Translations under genes and position numbers: made by a program | Shown: in pieces, positions 39,516-48,824 of the stretch | How positions within the stretch are numbered: position 1 is the stretch's first letter | Layout of the letters: every line of letters starts with the position of its first letter | The notes under the pieces: model-generated | The model's database searches: none | Seen by the model: only the letters and a program-made list of their open reading frames with translations | Told to the model about the DNA's origin: nothing | From: Alloyangia mangrovi | Lineage (GTDB): Bacteria > Pseudomonadota > Alphaproteobacteria > Rhodobacterales > Rhodobacteraceae | NCBI RefSeq assembly: GCF_002300555.2 | Contig: NZ_NTHN02000011.1 | Coordinates: 50,269 to 114,268 of the forward strand | Direction of reading: 5' to 3' | DNA: 64,000 nucleotides

Positions 39516-39935
39516 ATGCTGCGCATCACCGACACCATAAACATCGAGGACTGGGAGCTCACCGAGCAGTTCATCCGCGCCTCCGGCCCCGGCGGGCAGA
39601 ACGTCAACAAGGTTTCCACCGCCGTCGAGCTGCGTTTCGAGGCCGAGCGCTCGCCGAACCTGCCCGGCCCGGTGAAGGCACGGCTCAAGCGCCTCGCCGG
39701 GCGCCGCTGGAGCAAGGACGGCGCATTGATCCTGCAGGTCGAGGACACCCGCAGCCAGGCCCGAAACCGCGAGATCGCCCGCGAGCGCCTCGCCGAACTG
39801 ATCCGCAAGGCGCTGGAAAAGCCGCGCCGCCGCATCGCCACCAAGCCGACGCTCGGCTCGAAGAACCGTCGGATTAAGGCCAAGAAGGAACGCGGCGAGG
39901 TCAAGGCCATGCGCGGCAAGGTCGACCCGGATTGA
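39516..39935 (+). CDS. arfB: Peptidyl-tRNA hydrolase ArfB (alternative ribosome rescue)
   Basis: A 139-aa release-factor-like protein. The GGQ motif lies in RASGPGGQNVNKVSTAVELRF and the C-terminus is the typical basic tail (RIATKPTLGSKNRRIKAKKERGEVKAMRGK) that enters the empty mRNA channel of stalled ribosomes. Length matches YaeJ/ArfB. The start is placed at ATG 39516 where the conserved L-R-I-T begins. Confidence 0.94.
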   Translation: MLRITDTINIEDWELTEQFIRASGPGGQNVNKVSTAVELRFEAERSPNLPGPVKARLKRLAGRRWSKDGALILQVEDTRSQARNREIARERLAELIRKALEKPRRRIATKPTLGSKNRRIKAKKERGEVKAMRGKVDPD

Positions 39936-39939
39936 AACC

Positions 39940-40048
39940 CCGCAAGATGGGGCGCTGCCCCCTCTTCGCTGCGCGAATTCACCCCCGGGATATTTTTGCC
40001 TAGAAGAAGACCCCGCCGCGCGGCTTTCTTCTCTTTCAAAATACGCAA
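39940..40048. repeat. Intergenic palindromic repeat, copy 3 of 5 (inverted order)
   Basis: The accessory hairpin GGGGCGCTGCCCC comes first, then TTCGCTGCGCGAA, then CCCGGGATATTTTTGCCTAGAAGAA and the reduced right arm TTTCTTCTCTTTCAAAATACG. It lies between the codirectional arfB and recQ genes, the only non-convergent site. The module order is reversed compared with copies 2, 4 and 5. Confidence 0.7.
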
Positions 40049-40163
40049 ACCCGCTGCCCGCCGCAGGGAACACCGCGTCGGATAGGGCGCGGGGCCTTGT
40101 TCACCGAATCTTAGTGTGAGAGTCTGCGTTGTAGAGCAGTCACACATAATCAGGCCCCAGCCC

Positions 40164-42218
40164 ATGCCACGCGACACCGCGCCCGCCGAGGCGCTGCTGA
40201 AGGATATTTTCGGCTATGACGCCTTCCGTCCCGGTCAGGGCGAGATCGTCGAGGCCGTGGCGGCGGGGCACAACGTTCTGGCCATCATGCCGACTGGGGG
40301 CGGCAAGTCGCTCTGCTACCAGCTTCCGGCGCTGCTGCGCGGCGGGTTGACCGTGGTGATCTCGCCGCTGATCGCGCTGATGCGCGACCAGGTGCGCGGC
40401 CTGCGCGAGGCCGGAGTGGCGGCGGGCGCGCTGACCTCGGGCAACACCCAGGAAGAGACCGACGCAGTCTGGCAGGCGCTCGAGGACGGCTCGCTGCGGC
40501 TCTTGTACCTCGCACCGGAACGGCTCGCCTCGACCGGCACGCAGCGGATGCTGGCGCAGGCAGGCGTCGGGCTCATCGCCGTGGACGAGGCGCATTGCGT
40601 CAGCCAGTGGGGGCATGATTTCCGCCCCGATTACCTGCGCATCGGCGAGCTGCGCCGCGCGCTCGGCGTGCCGATCGCCGCCTTCACCGCCACCGCAGAC
40701 CAGGAAACCCAGGCCGAGATCGTCACTAGGCTCTTCGACGGCCAGCAGCCCGAAACCTTCCTGCGCGGCTTCGACCGGCCCAACATCCACCTCGCCTTTG
40801 CGCCCAAGGACAGCCCGCGCGCGCAAATCCTGCGCTTTGCCGCCGCCCGCCGCGGCCGCTCGGGGATCGTCTACTGCGGCACCCGCGCCAAGACCGAAGC
40901 GCTGTCGAAGGCGCTCGGAGACGAGGGCCACCCGACCTGCTTCTACCATGGCGGCATGGAGGCCGAGGCCCGCCGCGCCGTCGAGGAACGCTTTGCCACC
41001 GAAGACGGTCTCATCGTCTGCGCCACGGTCGCCTTCGGCATGGGGGTCGACAAGCCCGACATCCGCTGGGTCGCCCATGCCGACCTGCCGAAAAGCATCG
41101 AGGCCTATTACCAGGAGATCGGTCGCGCCGGGCGCGACGGGGCGCCTGCGGAAACGCTCACGCTCTACGGCGCCGACGACATCCGCCTGCGCCGCGCCCA
41201 GATCGACGAGGGCATGGCGCCGCCCGAGCGCCGGGTTGCCGACCATGGAAGGCTCAACGCGCTCCTCGGGCTGGCCGAGGCGCTGGGATGCCGCCGCCAG
41301 ACCCTGCTGCGCTACTTCGGCGAAGCGGCCGAGCCCTGCGGCAACTGCGATCTCTGCGACAGCCCGCCCGAGGTATTCGACGGCACAGAGGCCGTGCGCA
41401 AGGCGCTCTCGGCCGCGCTGCGCACCGGCGAGAATTTCGGCGCCGGGCACCTGATCGACATCCTTCTGGGCAATGAGACCGACAAGGTGCGCCAGCGCGG
41501 CCACGATGGGCTGCCGACCTTCGGCGTCGGCAAAGACCTGAAGAAGGGCCAATGGCAGGCCGTTTTCCGGCAGATGATGGGGCGTGACCTTGTCCGCCCC
41601 GACCCCGAGCGCCACGGCGCGCTGGTGATGACCGAAGCGGCGCGGCCGATCCTGCGCGGCGAGGAAAGCATCGCGCTGCGCGACGTGATCGACAAGGCCG
41701 CCGAGCGCCGCCCGCAGGTCAAGACGCTGGTCCGCGAAGAGGACGCGCCGCTGATGTCGGCGCTCAAGGCCAAGCGCCGCGCGCTGGCCGAGGCGGCCTC
41801 GCTGCCCGCCTACATGATCTTCCCCGACCGCACGCTGATCGAGATGGCCGAGCGCCGCCCCGAGACCCTGGACCAGATGGGCGCGATCTCGGGCGTCGGC
41901 GCCAAGAAGCTGGAACGCTACGGCGCCGAGTTCCTCTCGGTGATCACCGGCGGGGCCCCGGAAGAGACGCATCCGCTGCGCATGCGCGCCGCGGCGCGCG
42001 GCACCGGCGATCTCTACGACCGGCTGATGAGCGCCCAGGCCGAGCTGATCCGCGGCGAGGATGGCACCGAGAAGCCGCTCTCCTGCTCGGCTTCGCTGCT
42101 CGCCAAGATCGCCGGTCTGCGCGATCCGGCACCCGAGGATCTGGAGCGGATTCTCGGGGAGCGACGTTTTGTCCGCTTCGGTCCGGCCTTTATGGACCTC
42201 CTCGTCGAAGCTGGTTAG
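40164..42218 (+). CDS. recQ: ATP-dependent DNA helicase RecQ
   Basis: A 684-aa superfamily 2 helicase. FGYDAFRPGQGEIVEAV, Walker A MPTGGGKSLCYQLPAL, DEAH box in AVDEAHCVSQWGHDFRPDY, TATAD, then FGMGVDKPDIRWVAHADLPKSIEAYYQEIGRAGRDG. A zinc-binding Cys cluster GNCDLCDSP follows, then the RQC domain (about 430-520) and an HRDC domain (about 550-620). Start ATG 40164; an upstream in-frame start at 40116 is less likely. Confidence 0.95.
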   Translation: MPRDTAPAEALLKDIFGYDAFRPGQGEIVEAVAAGHNVLAIMPTGGGKSLCYQLPALLRGGLTVVISPLIALMRDQVRGLREAGVAAGALTSGNTQEETDAVWQALEDGSLRLLYLAPERLASTGTQRMLAQAGVGLIAVDEAHCVSQWGHDFRPDYLRIGELRRALGVPIAAFTATADQETQAEIVTRLFDGQQPETFLRGFDRPNIHLAFAPKDSPRAQILRFAAARRGRSGIVYCGTRAKTEALSKALGDEGHPTCFYHGGMEAEARRAVEERFATEDGLIVCATVAFGMGVDKPDIRWVAHADLPKSIEAYYQEIGRAGRDGAPAETLTLYGADDIRLRRAQIDEGMAPPERRVADHGRLNALLGLAEALGCRRQTLLRYFGEAAEPCGNCDLCDSPPEVFDGTEAVRKALSAALRTGENFGAGHLIDILLGNETDKVRQRGHDGLPTFGVGKDLKKGQWQAVFRQMMGRDLVRPDPERHGALVMTEAARPILRGEESIALRDVIDKAAERRPQVKTLVREEDAPLMSALKAKRRALAEAASLPAYMIFPDRTLIEMAERRPETLDQMGAISGVGAKKLERYGAEFLSVITGGAPEETHPLRMRAAARGTGDLYDRLMSAQAELIRGEDGTEKPLSCSASLLAKIAGLRDPAPEDLERILGERRFVRFGPAFMDLLVEAG

Positions 42219-42260
42219 AACCGTTCCAAGTTCTGGATCTGTTCAAGGAGTGACCGCGCA

Positions 42261-43037
42261 ATGCTCGTGGTGATTTCGCCCGCAAAGAAGCTGGATTGGG
42301 CCCCCCGTGAGACTGAGATGACAACGCCGGATTTCGGCGAGGATGCGCTGGCGCTGGTGAAGACCGCGCGCGATCTCACGCCCGGTGACCTGAAGAAGCT
42401 CATGCACCTGTCGGACAGTCTCGCAAATCTCAACCACGAGCGCTTCCGCGACTACGCCGCAGAGCCCGAGATCGAGGCGCTGCGCCCCGCCGCGCTGGCC
42501 TTTGCCGGGGATACCTACCAGGGGCTCGACGCCAGCTCGCTCGATCCAGAGGAGATGGACTACGCGCAGGATCACCTGCGCATCCTTTCGGGCCTCTACG
42601 GCGTGCTGCGTCCGCGCGACGCGATCCAGCCGTACCGGCTGGAGATGGGCTCGCGCCTGAAGACCAGCCGCGGAAAGTCGCTCTACGATTACTGGGGCGA
42701 TCAGCTCTCGCAGGCGCTGAACGCCCAGGGCGAGACCACCGGTGCCGAGGTTCTGGTGAACTGCGCCAGCCAGGAGTACTTCGGCGCGGTCGACCCCAAG
42801 GCGCTGAAGCTGCGGGTGATCACCCCGCAGTTCCTCGAGGACAAGGACGGCGCGCCCAAGGTGGTCAGCTTCTACGCCAAGCGCGCCCGCGGCGCGATGG
42901 CGCGCTTCATCGTCACCCGCCGCATCACCGACCCCGAGGGGCTGCGCGACTTCGACCTCGGCGGCTATGCCTATGACGAGCACCGCTCGACACCGGATCA
43001 GCCGGTCTTCATCCGCCCCTATTCCAACGCCGCCTGA
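42261..43037 (+). CDS. yaaA: Peroxide stress protein YaaA (UPF0246)
   Basis: A 258-aa protein. ISPAKKLDW at the N-terminus, LMHLSDSLANLNHERF, FAGDTYQGLDA, ILSGLYGVLRPRDAIQPYRLEMG, VNCASQEYF and YAKRARGAMARFI are all family signatures. YaaA lowers free iron during peroxide stress and binds DNA in E. coli. Its 3' end overlaps the convergent hybrid kinase gene by 19 bp. Confidence 0.93.
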   Translation: MLVVISPAKKLDWAPRETEMTTPDFGEDALALVKTARDLTPGDLKKLMHLSDSLANLNHERFRDYAAEPEIEALRPAALAFAGDTYQGLDASSLDPEEMDYAQDHLRILSGLYGVLRPRDAIQPYRLEMGSRLKTSRGKSLYDYWGDQLSQALNAQGETTGAEVLVNCASQEYFGAVDPKALKLRVITPQFLEDKDGAPKVVSFYAKRARGAMARFIVTRRITDPEGLRDFDLGGYAYDEHRSTPDQPVFIRPYSNAA

Positions 43038-45193
43038 TCCGCCGGCAGCTCTGACTCCGAGTGCTGCGCGGCCCCCGAGGCCGCGCCCTCCCCACCCCAG
43101 CGTTCGATCAGCCGGGCCAGCTCGGCCTTGCGCAAAGGCTTGGTGAGGTAATCGTCGAGCCCCGCCGCGAGCAGCGCCTCGCGATCGCCGCTCATGGCAT
43201 GGGCGGTGACCGCGATGATCGGCACCCGCGGCCCCTCTCCTTCCAGCGCGCGGATCCGCTGCGTCGCCTCCTTGCCATCCATCCCCGGCATCGAGATGTC
43301 CATGAATACAAGGTCTGGCCGCCGCGCCGCGAATGCCCCCACCGCCTCGGCGCCGTCGCAGGCGAAGCGCAGAGCGAGATCGCGCCCCAGCGCCTCGGCC
43401 ATCTTGCGAAAGACAAGCTGGTTGGTGCGGTTGTCCTCGGCCAAGAGCACGTCGAGACCCGGCAGGGCCGGCGCCTCCTTGGCCTCGGGCACGTCGGGCT
43501 CCGCCGCGCCCTCCGCCAGCGGCAGCGGCAGATGAAGCCCGAAGACCGCCCCCTTGCCGAGCTCCGAGGAGACCCGCAGCGCGCCGCCCATCATGTCCAC
43601 CAACCGCCGGGTGATGGCGAGCCCGAGCCCGGTGCCCTCGAAGCTGCGGTTGCGCGCGTCCTCCACCTGGTTGAACTCACCGAAGATGTGTTCGAGCTTG
43701 TCCGGAGAGATGCCGATGCCGGTGTCCTCGACCCGGATCTCGAGCTGCGCGATGACACCCTCGATCCGCCCCGAGACCGAAATCGCCACATGCCCCTCGG
43801 CGGTGAACTTCACCGCGTTCCCGGCGAGATTGGTGAGAATCTGCCGGATCCGCCCGGCATCTCCGATGAAGCACCGCGGCAGCTCCGACGGATAGACCAC
43901 CCGCAGCGCCACGCCCTTCTCCTGCGCCGCAGGCATCAGCAGCCGCGCGACCTCGTCGATGGCGCGGCCGAGATCGAAGGGCTCGGCGGCGATCACCATC
44001 CGCTCCGCCTCGATCTTGGAATAGTCGAGAATGTCGTTGATGATCAGCAAGAGAGCCTCGCCCGAACTGCGGATGGTCTCGGCATAGAGCCGCTGCTCGG
44101 CACCAAGCGGCCCCTCCATCAAGAGCTCGGCCATGCCCACGACACCGTTCATCGGCGTGCGGATCTCGTGGCTCATGTTGGCGAGGAAGGTGGATTTCGC
44201 GTGGCTGGCGATCTCGGCCCGGCGCCGCGCCTCCTCGAGCTCCTGCTGGATGCGCTTGGCCTCGGTGATGTCGATGCGCAGGCCAACCCGCCCGCCGTCC
44301 GACACCGGGCGCTCGTAGACCCTCAGCCAGCGCCCGTCGCCGAGCTGCTGCTCGAGCGCGCGTTCGGCGCCGCGATGCGCCGCCAGCCGCTCTTCGAGCC
44401 AGGCCTCCTCGCGGCCTTCCGCCTCGAGGTACTGGCCGTGGTCGAGCCCGTACCGCAGGATGTCCTCGAAGACCGCACCGGGAAAGATCGCCGGGGCGCT
44501 CGCGGCGTAGATCTCGCGGTATGTGCCGTTGCACATCAACAGCCGGTCCTCGGCATCGTAGAGCACGAAGCCGTCCGGCAGCTCCTCCAGGGCAGACCAC
44601 ATCCGCATCAGGTCGGTGATGTCGAAGCTCAGCGTCACCACCCCGCCGTCGGGAAGGTGCCGGTCCTGCAGCTGCAGGAACTGTCCGGTGTAGATGCGGA
44701 TGGTTTCGGTGGGGATGGGGTCGGCCTGCCAGCGGGCGGCCATGCGGGCGCGCCAGTCGTCGCCATGCTCGCCCTGCAGGTCGACGATCCCCTCCTCGAC
44801 CATCATGTCGAGCACATGCGCATAGCCCGCGCCGGGACGGATCGTGTCGAGCCCGTCGAAAAGCGCCAGCCAGGCGGGATTGGCCATCTCCATCCGCCGC
44901 TCGGCGTTGAAGCTCGCCAGCCCGTCGCGCATGCAGGCCAGCGCGGTCCAGAGTTGCCCCTCGACCAGCTCGATCTTCTGGTGCGCGGCGCCGAGCTGGG
45001 TCTTCACCCGCAGGTTCTCGTCGCGCACGGTGGCAACCTCGGCCCGGGTCTCGGTGATCTCGTGACTGAGCTGGCGCGCGTGGGAATTCAGCTTGCGATT
45101 GGCGGCAAAAAGCTCCGCCTGCTTCAACTCCAGCAGGCGCTCCGCCGCGAGGCGCGCGCGCCGTTCCTCGGCCAGCCGTGCCGCGACATCCAT
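43019..45193 (-). CDS. Hybrid sensor histidine kinase / response regulator
   Basis: A 724-aa soluble-looking hybrid kinase without clear membrane segments. N-terminal coiled coil (about 1-80), two PAS-like sensor regions (about 85-190 with ALACMRDGLASFNAERRMEMANPAW; about 205-315 with ALEELPDGFVLYDAEDRLLMCN), HisKA with phospho-His in FLANMSHEIRTPMNG, HATPase with NLAGNAVKFTAEG, DTGIGI and GTGLGL. A receiver domain follows with phospho-Asp in LVFMDISMPGMDG and K in YLTKPLRK. No histidine phosphotransfer domain or partner regulator is adjacent. ATG 45193 is preferred over 45214. Confidence 0.93.
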   Translation of the reverse strand: MDVAARLAEERRARLAAERLLELKQAELFAANRKLNSHARQLSHEITETRAEVATVRDENLRVKTQLGAAHQKIELVEGQLWTALACMRDGLASFNAERRMEMANPAWLALFDGLDTIRPGAGYAHVLDMMVEEGIVDLQGEHGDDWRARMAARWQADPIPTETIRIYTGQFLQLQDRHLPDGGVVTLSFDITDLMRMWSALEELPDGFVLYDAEDRLLMCNGTYREIYAASAPAIFPGAVFEDILRYGLDHGQYLEAEGREEAWLEERLAAHRGAERALEQQLGDGRWLRVYERPVSDGGRVGLRIDITEAKRIQQELEEARRRAEIASHAKSTFLANMSHEIRTPMNGVVGMAELLMEGPLGAEQRLYAETIRSSGEALLLIINDILDYSKIEAERMVIAAEPFDLGRAIDEVARLLMPAAQEKGVALRVVYPSELPRCFIGDAGRIRQILTNLAGNAVKFTAEGHVAISVSGRIEGVIAQLEIRVEDTGIGISPDKLEHIFGEFNQVEDARNRSFEGTGLGLAITRRLVDMMGGALRVSSELGKGAVFGLHLPLPLAEGAAEPDVPEAKEAPALPGLDVLLAEDNRTNQLVFRKMAEALGRDLALRFACDGAEAVGAFAARRPDLVFMDISMPGMDGKEATQRIRALEGEGPRVPIIAVTAHAMSGDREALLAAGLDDYLTKPLRKAELARLIERWGGEGAASGAAQHSESELPADQAALE

Positions 45194-45346
45194 GCTACAG
45201 GCCCCATGCTCCAAGCCCTCTGCGCCCCCGCCAGAATGGGCGCAGCAAGGTGAAGATCGTCTTAAGAAAACCGATGCAAAACGCCCGCTTGCCTTTACCT
45301 ATGGGCAGGGGCACCATGGTAAAGCCGACTTTGAGAGGAGTTGGAC

Positions 45347-45421
45347 ATGCCCCATTTCATCCCCGGTGCCCCCGGTCGCCCCAACACCGGCCTCGCCACC
45401 AGCCCCGGCGCGACCGCATGA
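45347..45421 (+). CDS. 24-aa ORF upstream of and coupled to the glycolipid-binding-like gene
   Basis: ATG 45347 has GAGAGGAG 5-6 nt upstream and reads MPHFIPGAPGRPNTGLATS to a TGA that overlaps the next ATG (ATGA at 45418). The strong Shine-Dalgarno and stop-start coupling suggest a leader peptide that loads ribosomes onto the downstream gene, which lacks a good Shine-Dalgarno of its own. No homologue recognised. Confidence 0.4.
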   Translation: MPHFIPGAPGRPNTGLATSPGATA

Positions 45422-45972
45422 GCGAGACGCTGGCCACCATCCGCTGGCGCGCCCTCGACCGCGACGGAGAGGACAAGTGCCGCCTCGCCCGGCACGAAGA
45501 TGGCTACATGCTGGTCGGCCACGCGCGCTTCCGCGATGGCACCGGCTGGGCGGCGCTCGACTACGTGGTGCGCTGCGGGCCGGACTGGCTGACGCGCAGC
45601 GCCGATGTCACCGGCACCGCCGGCGGCGAGGAAGTGCGCACGCGGCTCACCCGGCAGAACGGCGCCTGGCTGCTGAACGGCGAAGAGCAGCCGGGGCTCT
45701 CCGACTGCACCGACGTGGATTTTGCCTTCACCCCGGCCACCAACCTGATGCCGCTGCGCCGCCTGCCCGAGGTCGGGCGGCTGAGCGTCTGCGCCGCGTG
45801 GCTGCGCCTGCCCGGCCCGCGGCTCGACCCGCTCGACCAGAGCTACACCCGCGAGCGTGGCGGGCTGGTCGGGTACGAATCGGCGCAGACAGGCCATATC
45901 GCCCAGATCACCGTCGATCCCCAGGGCTTTCCGACACTCTACCCCGGCCTGTGGAAACGCGTCGAGCTCTGA
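45418..45972 (+). CDS. Putative glycolipid-binding domain protein (DUF1089-like)
   Basis: A 184-aa protein. IRWRALDRDGEDKCRLARHEDGYMLVGHAR near the N-terminus, YVVRCGPDWLTRSADV, WLLNGEEQPGLSDCTDVDFAFTPATNLMPLRRL, YTRERGGLVGYES and the C-terminal VDPQGFPTLYPGLWKRVE match the putative glycolipid-binding family. No membrane segment or signal peptide. Function unproven. Confidence 0.8.
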   Translation: MSETLATIRWRALDRDGEDKCRLARHEDGYMLVGHARFRDGTGWAALDYVVRCGPDWLTRSADVTGTAGGEEVRTRLTRQNGAWLLNGEEQPGLSDCTDVDFAFTPATNLMPLRRLPEVGRLSVCAAWLRLPGPRLDPLDQSYTRERGGLVGYESAQTGHIAQITVDPQGFPTLYPGLWKRVEL

Positions 45973-46000
45973 GCGCCGCGGGACCCTGCCCGCGAAACGC

Positions 46001-46075
46001 CCCGCTTTCTTCTAGGTGCAAATATCCCGGGGGGTCCGCGCAGCGGACGGGGGCAGAGCCCCCTTTGCACCCCCA
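46001..46075. repeat. Intergenic palindromic repeat, copy 4 of 5 (half element)
   Basis: Only the right arm GCTTTCTTCTAGGTGCAAATATCCCGGG remains, followed by TCCGC-GCA-GCGGAC and GGGGC-AGAG-CCCC hairpins. Lies between convergent genes (glycolipid-binding-like and thiolase). The absence of a left arm shows that the element can decay. Confidence 0.68.
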
Positions 46076-46080
46076 GCCCC

Positions 46081-47271
46081 TCAGACCCGCTCGATGGCCA
46101 GCGCGATGCCCTGCCCGCCACCGATGCACATGGTGATCAGCGCCTTGCGCCCGCCGGTACGCTCAAGCTCGTAGAGCGCCTTGACCGCGAGGATCGCGCC
46201 GGTGGCGCCGATCGGGTGGCCAAGCGCGATGGCCCCGCCGTTGGGGTTGACCTTCGCCGGGTCGAGCCCCAACCCCTTGTTCACCGCCAGCGCCTGCGCG
46301 GCAAAGGCCTCGTTGCTCTCGATCACGTCGAAGTCCGAGAGCGAAAGACCGGTGCGCGCCAACAGGTTTTCCACCGCCGGCACCGGGCCGATGCCCATGA
46401 CCTCGGGGCGGACCCCGGCGTGGGCATAGCCCAGCACACGCGCCTTCGGCGTCAGCCCCGCTGCCGCAGCGGCCCCGCCGCGCGCCAGCACCAGCGCCGC
46501 TGCACCGTCGTTGAGCCCCGAAGCGTTGCCCGCCGTCACCGAGCCTTCACGGTCGAAGGCCGGGCGCAGCCCGGCCAGCTTCTCCAGCGAGGTCGCCTTG
46601 GGGTGCTCGTCGGTGTCGAAGGCCACGGTCTCGCGGCGCGAGGCGATCTCCACCGGCACGATCTGCTCCTTGAAGAACCCGGCCTCGATGGCTTTGGCCG
46701 CGCGTTGCTGGCTCTCCAGCGCGAAGGCGTCCTGCGCCTCGCGCGAGATGTCGTTCTCCTTGGCCACGTTCTCGGCGGTGATGCCCATGTGGCCGGTCCC
46801 GAAGGGGCAGTTCAGCGCGCCGAGCATCATGTCGACGGTGCGGATGTCGCCCATCTTCTGGCCCCAGCGCTGATCCGGGATGATGTAGGGCGCCCGGCTC
46901 ATGCTTTCGGCACCGCCGACAAGCGCGAAGTCGGCATCGCCCAGCATCAGCGCCTGCACGCCCGAGACGATCGCCTGCGCGCCCGAACCGCAGAGCCGGT
47001 TGACGTTCATCGCCGGGGTGGTGTCGGGAATGCCCGCCTGAATCGCGGCGACCCGCGACAGGTACATGTCGCGCGGCTCGGTGTTGAGCACGTGGCCGAA
47101 GACGACATGGCCGATCTGGCCGCCCTCGACGCCAGCCCGCTCCAGCGCCGCCTTGGCCGCCGTCGTGCCGAGCTCGATCGGTGGCACGGATTTCAGTGCA
47201 CCACCGAAGGTGCCGATGGCGGTGCGCGCCCCGCCGAGGATGACGATGTCGTCAGAAAATTCGAAAGACAT
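46081..47271 (-). CDS. Acetyl-CoA C-acetyltransferase / beta-ketothiolase
   Basis: A 396-aa thiolase. Nucleophilic Cys in NVNRLCGSGAQAI (about residue 91), NEAFAAQALA, GGAIALGHPIGATGA with catalytic His, and the second Cys in MCIGGGQG. It interconverts acetoacetyl-CoA and acetyl-CoA (or longer 3-ketoacyl-CoA). GGGAGAG Shine-Dalgarno before ATG 47271. The atoDA CoA-transferase genes lie 4 kb away and would supply acetoacetyl-CoA, so the pair may serve ketone-body use; it is not one operon. Confidence 0.92.
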   Translation of the reverse strand: MSFEFSDDIVILGGARTAIGTFGGALKSVPPIELGTTAAKAALERAGVEGGQIGHVVFGHVLNTEPRDMYLSRVAAIQAGIPDTTPAMNVNRLCGSGAQAIVSGVQALMLGDADFALVGGAESMSRAPYIIPDQRWGQKMGDIRTVDMMLGALNCPFGTGHMGITAENVAKENDISREAQDAFALESQQRAAKAIEAGFFKEQIVPVEIASRRETVAFDTDEHPKATSLEKLAGLRPAFDREGSVTAGNASGLNDGAAALVLARGGAAAAAGLTPKARVLGYAHAGVRPEVMGIGPVPAVENLLARTGLSLSDFDVIESNEAFAAQALAVNKGLGLDPAKVNPNGGAIALGHPIGATGAILAVKALYELERTGGRKALITMCIGGGQGIALAIERV

Positions 47272-47335
47272 GACGGCTCTCCCTTTCCGCTGCGTCTGCA
47301 AGTCGCGCGGACCATGCCGCAGCGCGGCACGGCTG

Positions 47336-48718
47336 TCAGCCGGGACGTTCCGTCACCTCGCCTTCGGCCGCCTCCACGCGGGGGGCCGCGGCGCCCTCGC
47401 CCAGCACCCGCACCTCGCGCTGCGGGAAGGGGATCGAAATGCCGTTTTCCTTGAATGCGTCCCAGAGCGCGAGGAACACATTGCCCCGGATGTTGGTCAG
47501 CCCCTGCGAGGGATCGATGATCCAGAACCGCAGGATGTAGTCGACCGAACTGTCGCCGAAGCCGGTGATGTGGCAGACCGGCGGACGGCTGCTCAGCACG
47601 CGGCCGACGCTTTGCGCGGCCTCGATGGCCACCTTGCGCACAAGGTGCGGATCGTCGCCGTAGGAGGTGCCAAAGAGGATATCGACCCGCACCAACTCGT
47701 TCGAATGCGACCAGTTGACCACCTGCCCGGTGATCATGTCCTCGTTCGGGATGAGGTATTCCTTGCCGTCGCGGGTGGTGATCGACACGTAGCGCGCGCC
47801 GAGCGCGTTGATCCAGCCGAAGGTCTCGCCGATCGAGATCACGTCTCCCGGCTTGATCGACTTGTCGAGCAGGATGATGATCCCCGACACGAGGTTCGAC
47901 ACCACCTTCTGCAAGCCGAAGCCGAGGCCGACGCCGATGGCACCCGAGAGCACCGCGAGTCCCGTCAGGTCGACCCCCGCCAGCTTCAGTGCCAGGAAGA
48001 AGGCCGCACCGTAGAGCGCCACCTGCAGGAACTTGACCGCGAGCACCTGCATCGAGGGGCTGATGCCCTCGTTGCGGCGAATGCTCGCCGCGCCGGCGGT
48101 GGCCAGGAACCGCGCCAGCGCCACCAGCGCCACCAGGATCACCACCGCCTGCAGGATCAGCCATAGCGAGAGATTGGAGTTGCCGAAGCTGACCGCCGCG
48201 CTCTCCAGCAGCGCCTGCGCCTCGTCGGTCAGCCCGAGGATCCAGATGGTCACGTAGCCCCAGGCGCCGTAGCGCACCAGCGAGCGCAGCGCCGGGTTGC
48301 CGATCAGCCGGGTAACCAGCGCGATCACCAACCAGGCGCTCGACAGCTGCGCGATGATTTCCAGAAGATAGGTGCGCGACGGCCAGGTGATCTGCTGCAT
48401 CACGCTGATCACCAGCCAGAGGAGCGCCACGAAGATGATCATCCGCAGCCGCCGGTGCAGCACGACCAGCAGCCTGATGCGCCATTTCGGCCAACCCTCG
48501 CGGGCCCGCATCCACTCGTAGATCCATGGCCCGATCAGCGCCCGCAGCAGATGCGCCAGCAGGAAAAGGACCAACGCGATCCCGACCTGGTAGAACATCC
48601 AGGGACGCAGCACGATGGCGAGGAAGGTGTCGATCTGCCCCAGCAGGGTCAGCCCGGTCTGCTGCAGCGCCTCGAAGGGCGTCAGGTCGGTCGGCGGCAG
48701 ATCGGTTTCCGGGTTCAT
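47336..48718 (-). CDS. MscS-family mechanosensitive ion channel
   Basis: A 460-aa membrane protein with about five or six N-terminal helices. The conserved pore region is VLSGAIGVGLGFGLQKVVSNLVSGIIILLDKSIKPGDVI and the beta domain has RYVSITTRDGKEYLIPNEDMI. The extra N-terminal helices make it longer than MscS (286 aa), like MscM-type members. Protects against hypo-osmotic shock. ATG 48718; the thiolase gene follows on the opposite side, 65 bp upstream of the channel's stop. Confidence 0.92.
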   Translation of the reverse strand: MNPETDLPPTDLTPFEALQQTGLTLLGQIDTFLAIVLRPWMFYQVGIALVLFLLAHLLRALIGPWIYEWMRAREGWPKWRIRLLVVLHRRLRMIIFVALLWLVISVMQQITWPSRTYLLEIIAQLSSAWLVIALVTRLIGNPALRSLVRYGAWGYVTIWILGLTDEAQALLESAAVSFGNSNLSLWLILQAVVILVALVALARFLATAGAASIRRNEGISPSMQVLAVKFLQVALYGAAFFLALKLAGVDLTGLAVLSGAIGVGLGFGLQKVVSNLVSGIIILLDKSIKPGDVISIGETFGWINALGARYVSITTRDGKEYLIPNEDMITGQVVNWSHSNELVRVDILFGTSYGDDPHLVRKVAIEAAQSVGRVLSSRPPVCHITGFGDSSVDYILRFWIIDPSQGLTNIRGNVFLALWDAFKENGISIPFPQREVRVLGEGAAAPRVEAAEGEVTERPG

Positions 48719-48824
48719 GCGCTCGCGGGTCTCCTCACCCGGGCAGGGTGGCACCACGATCGTTTCGGCTCAAGGGCCTGACGGCCCCTGGCCAAGAGCA
48801 CCTGCGCTGCACCGGGTGCTCGTC

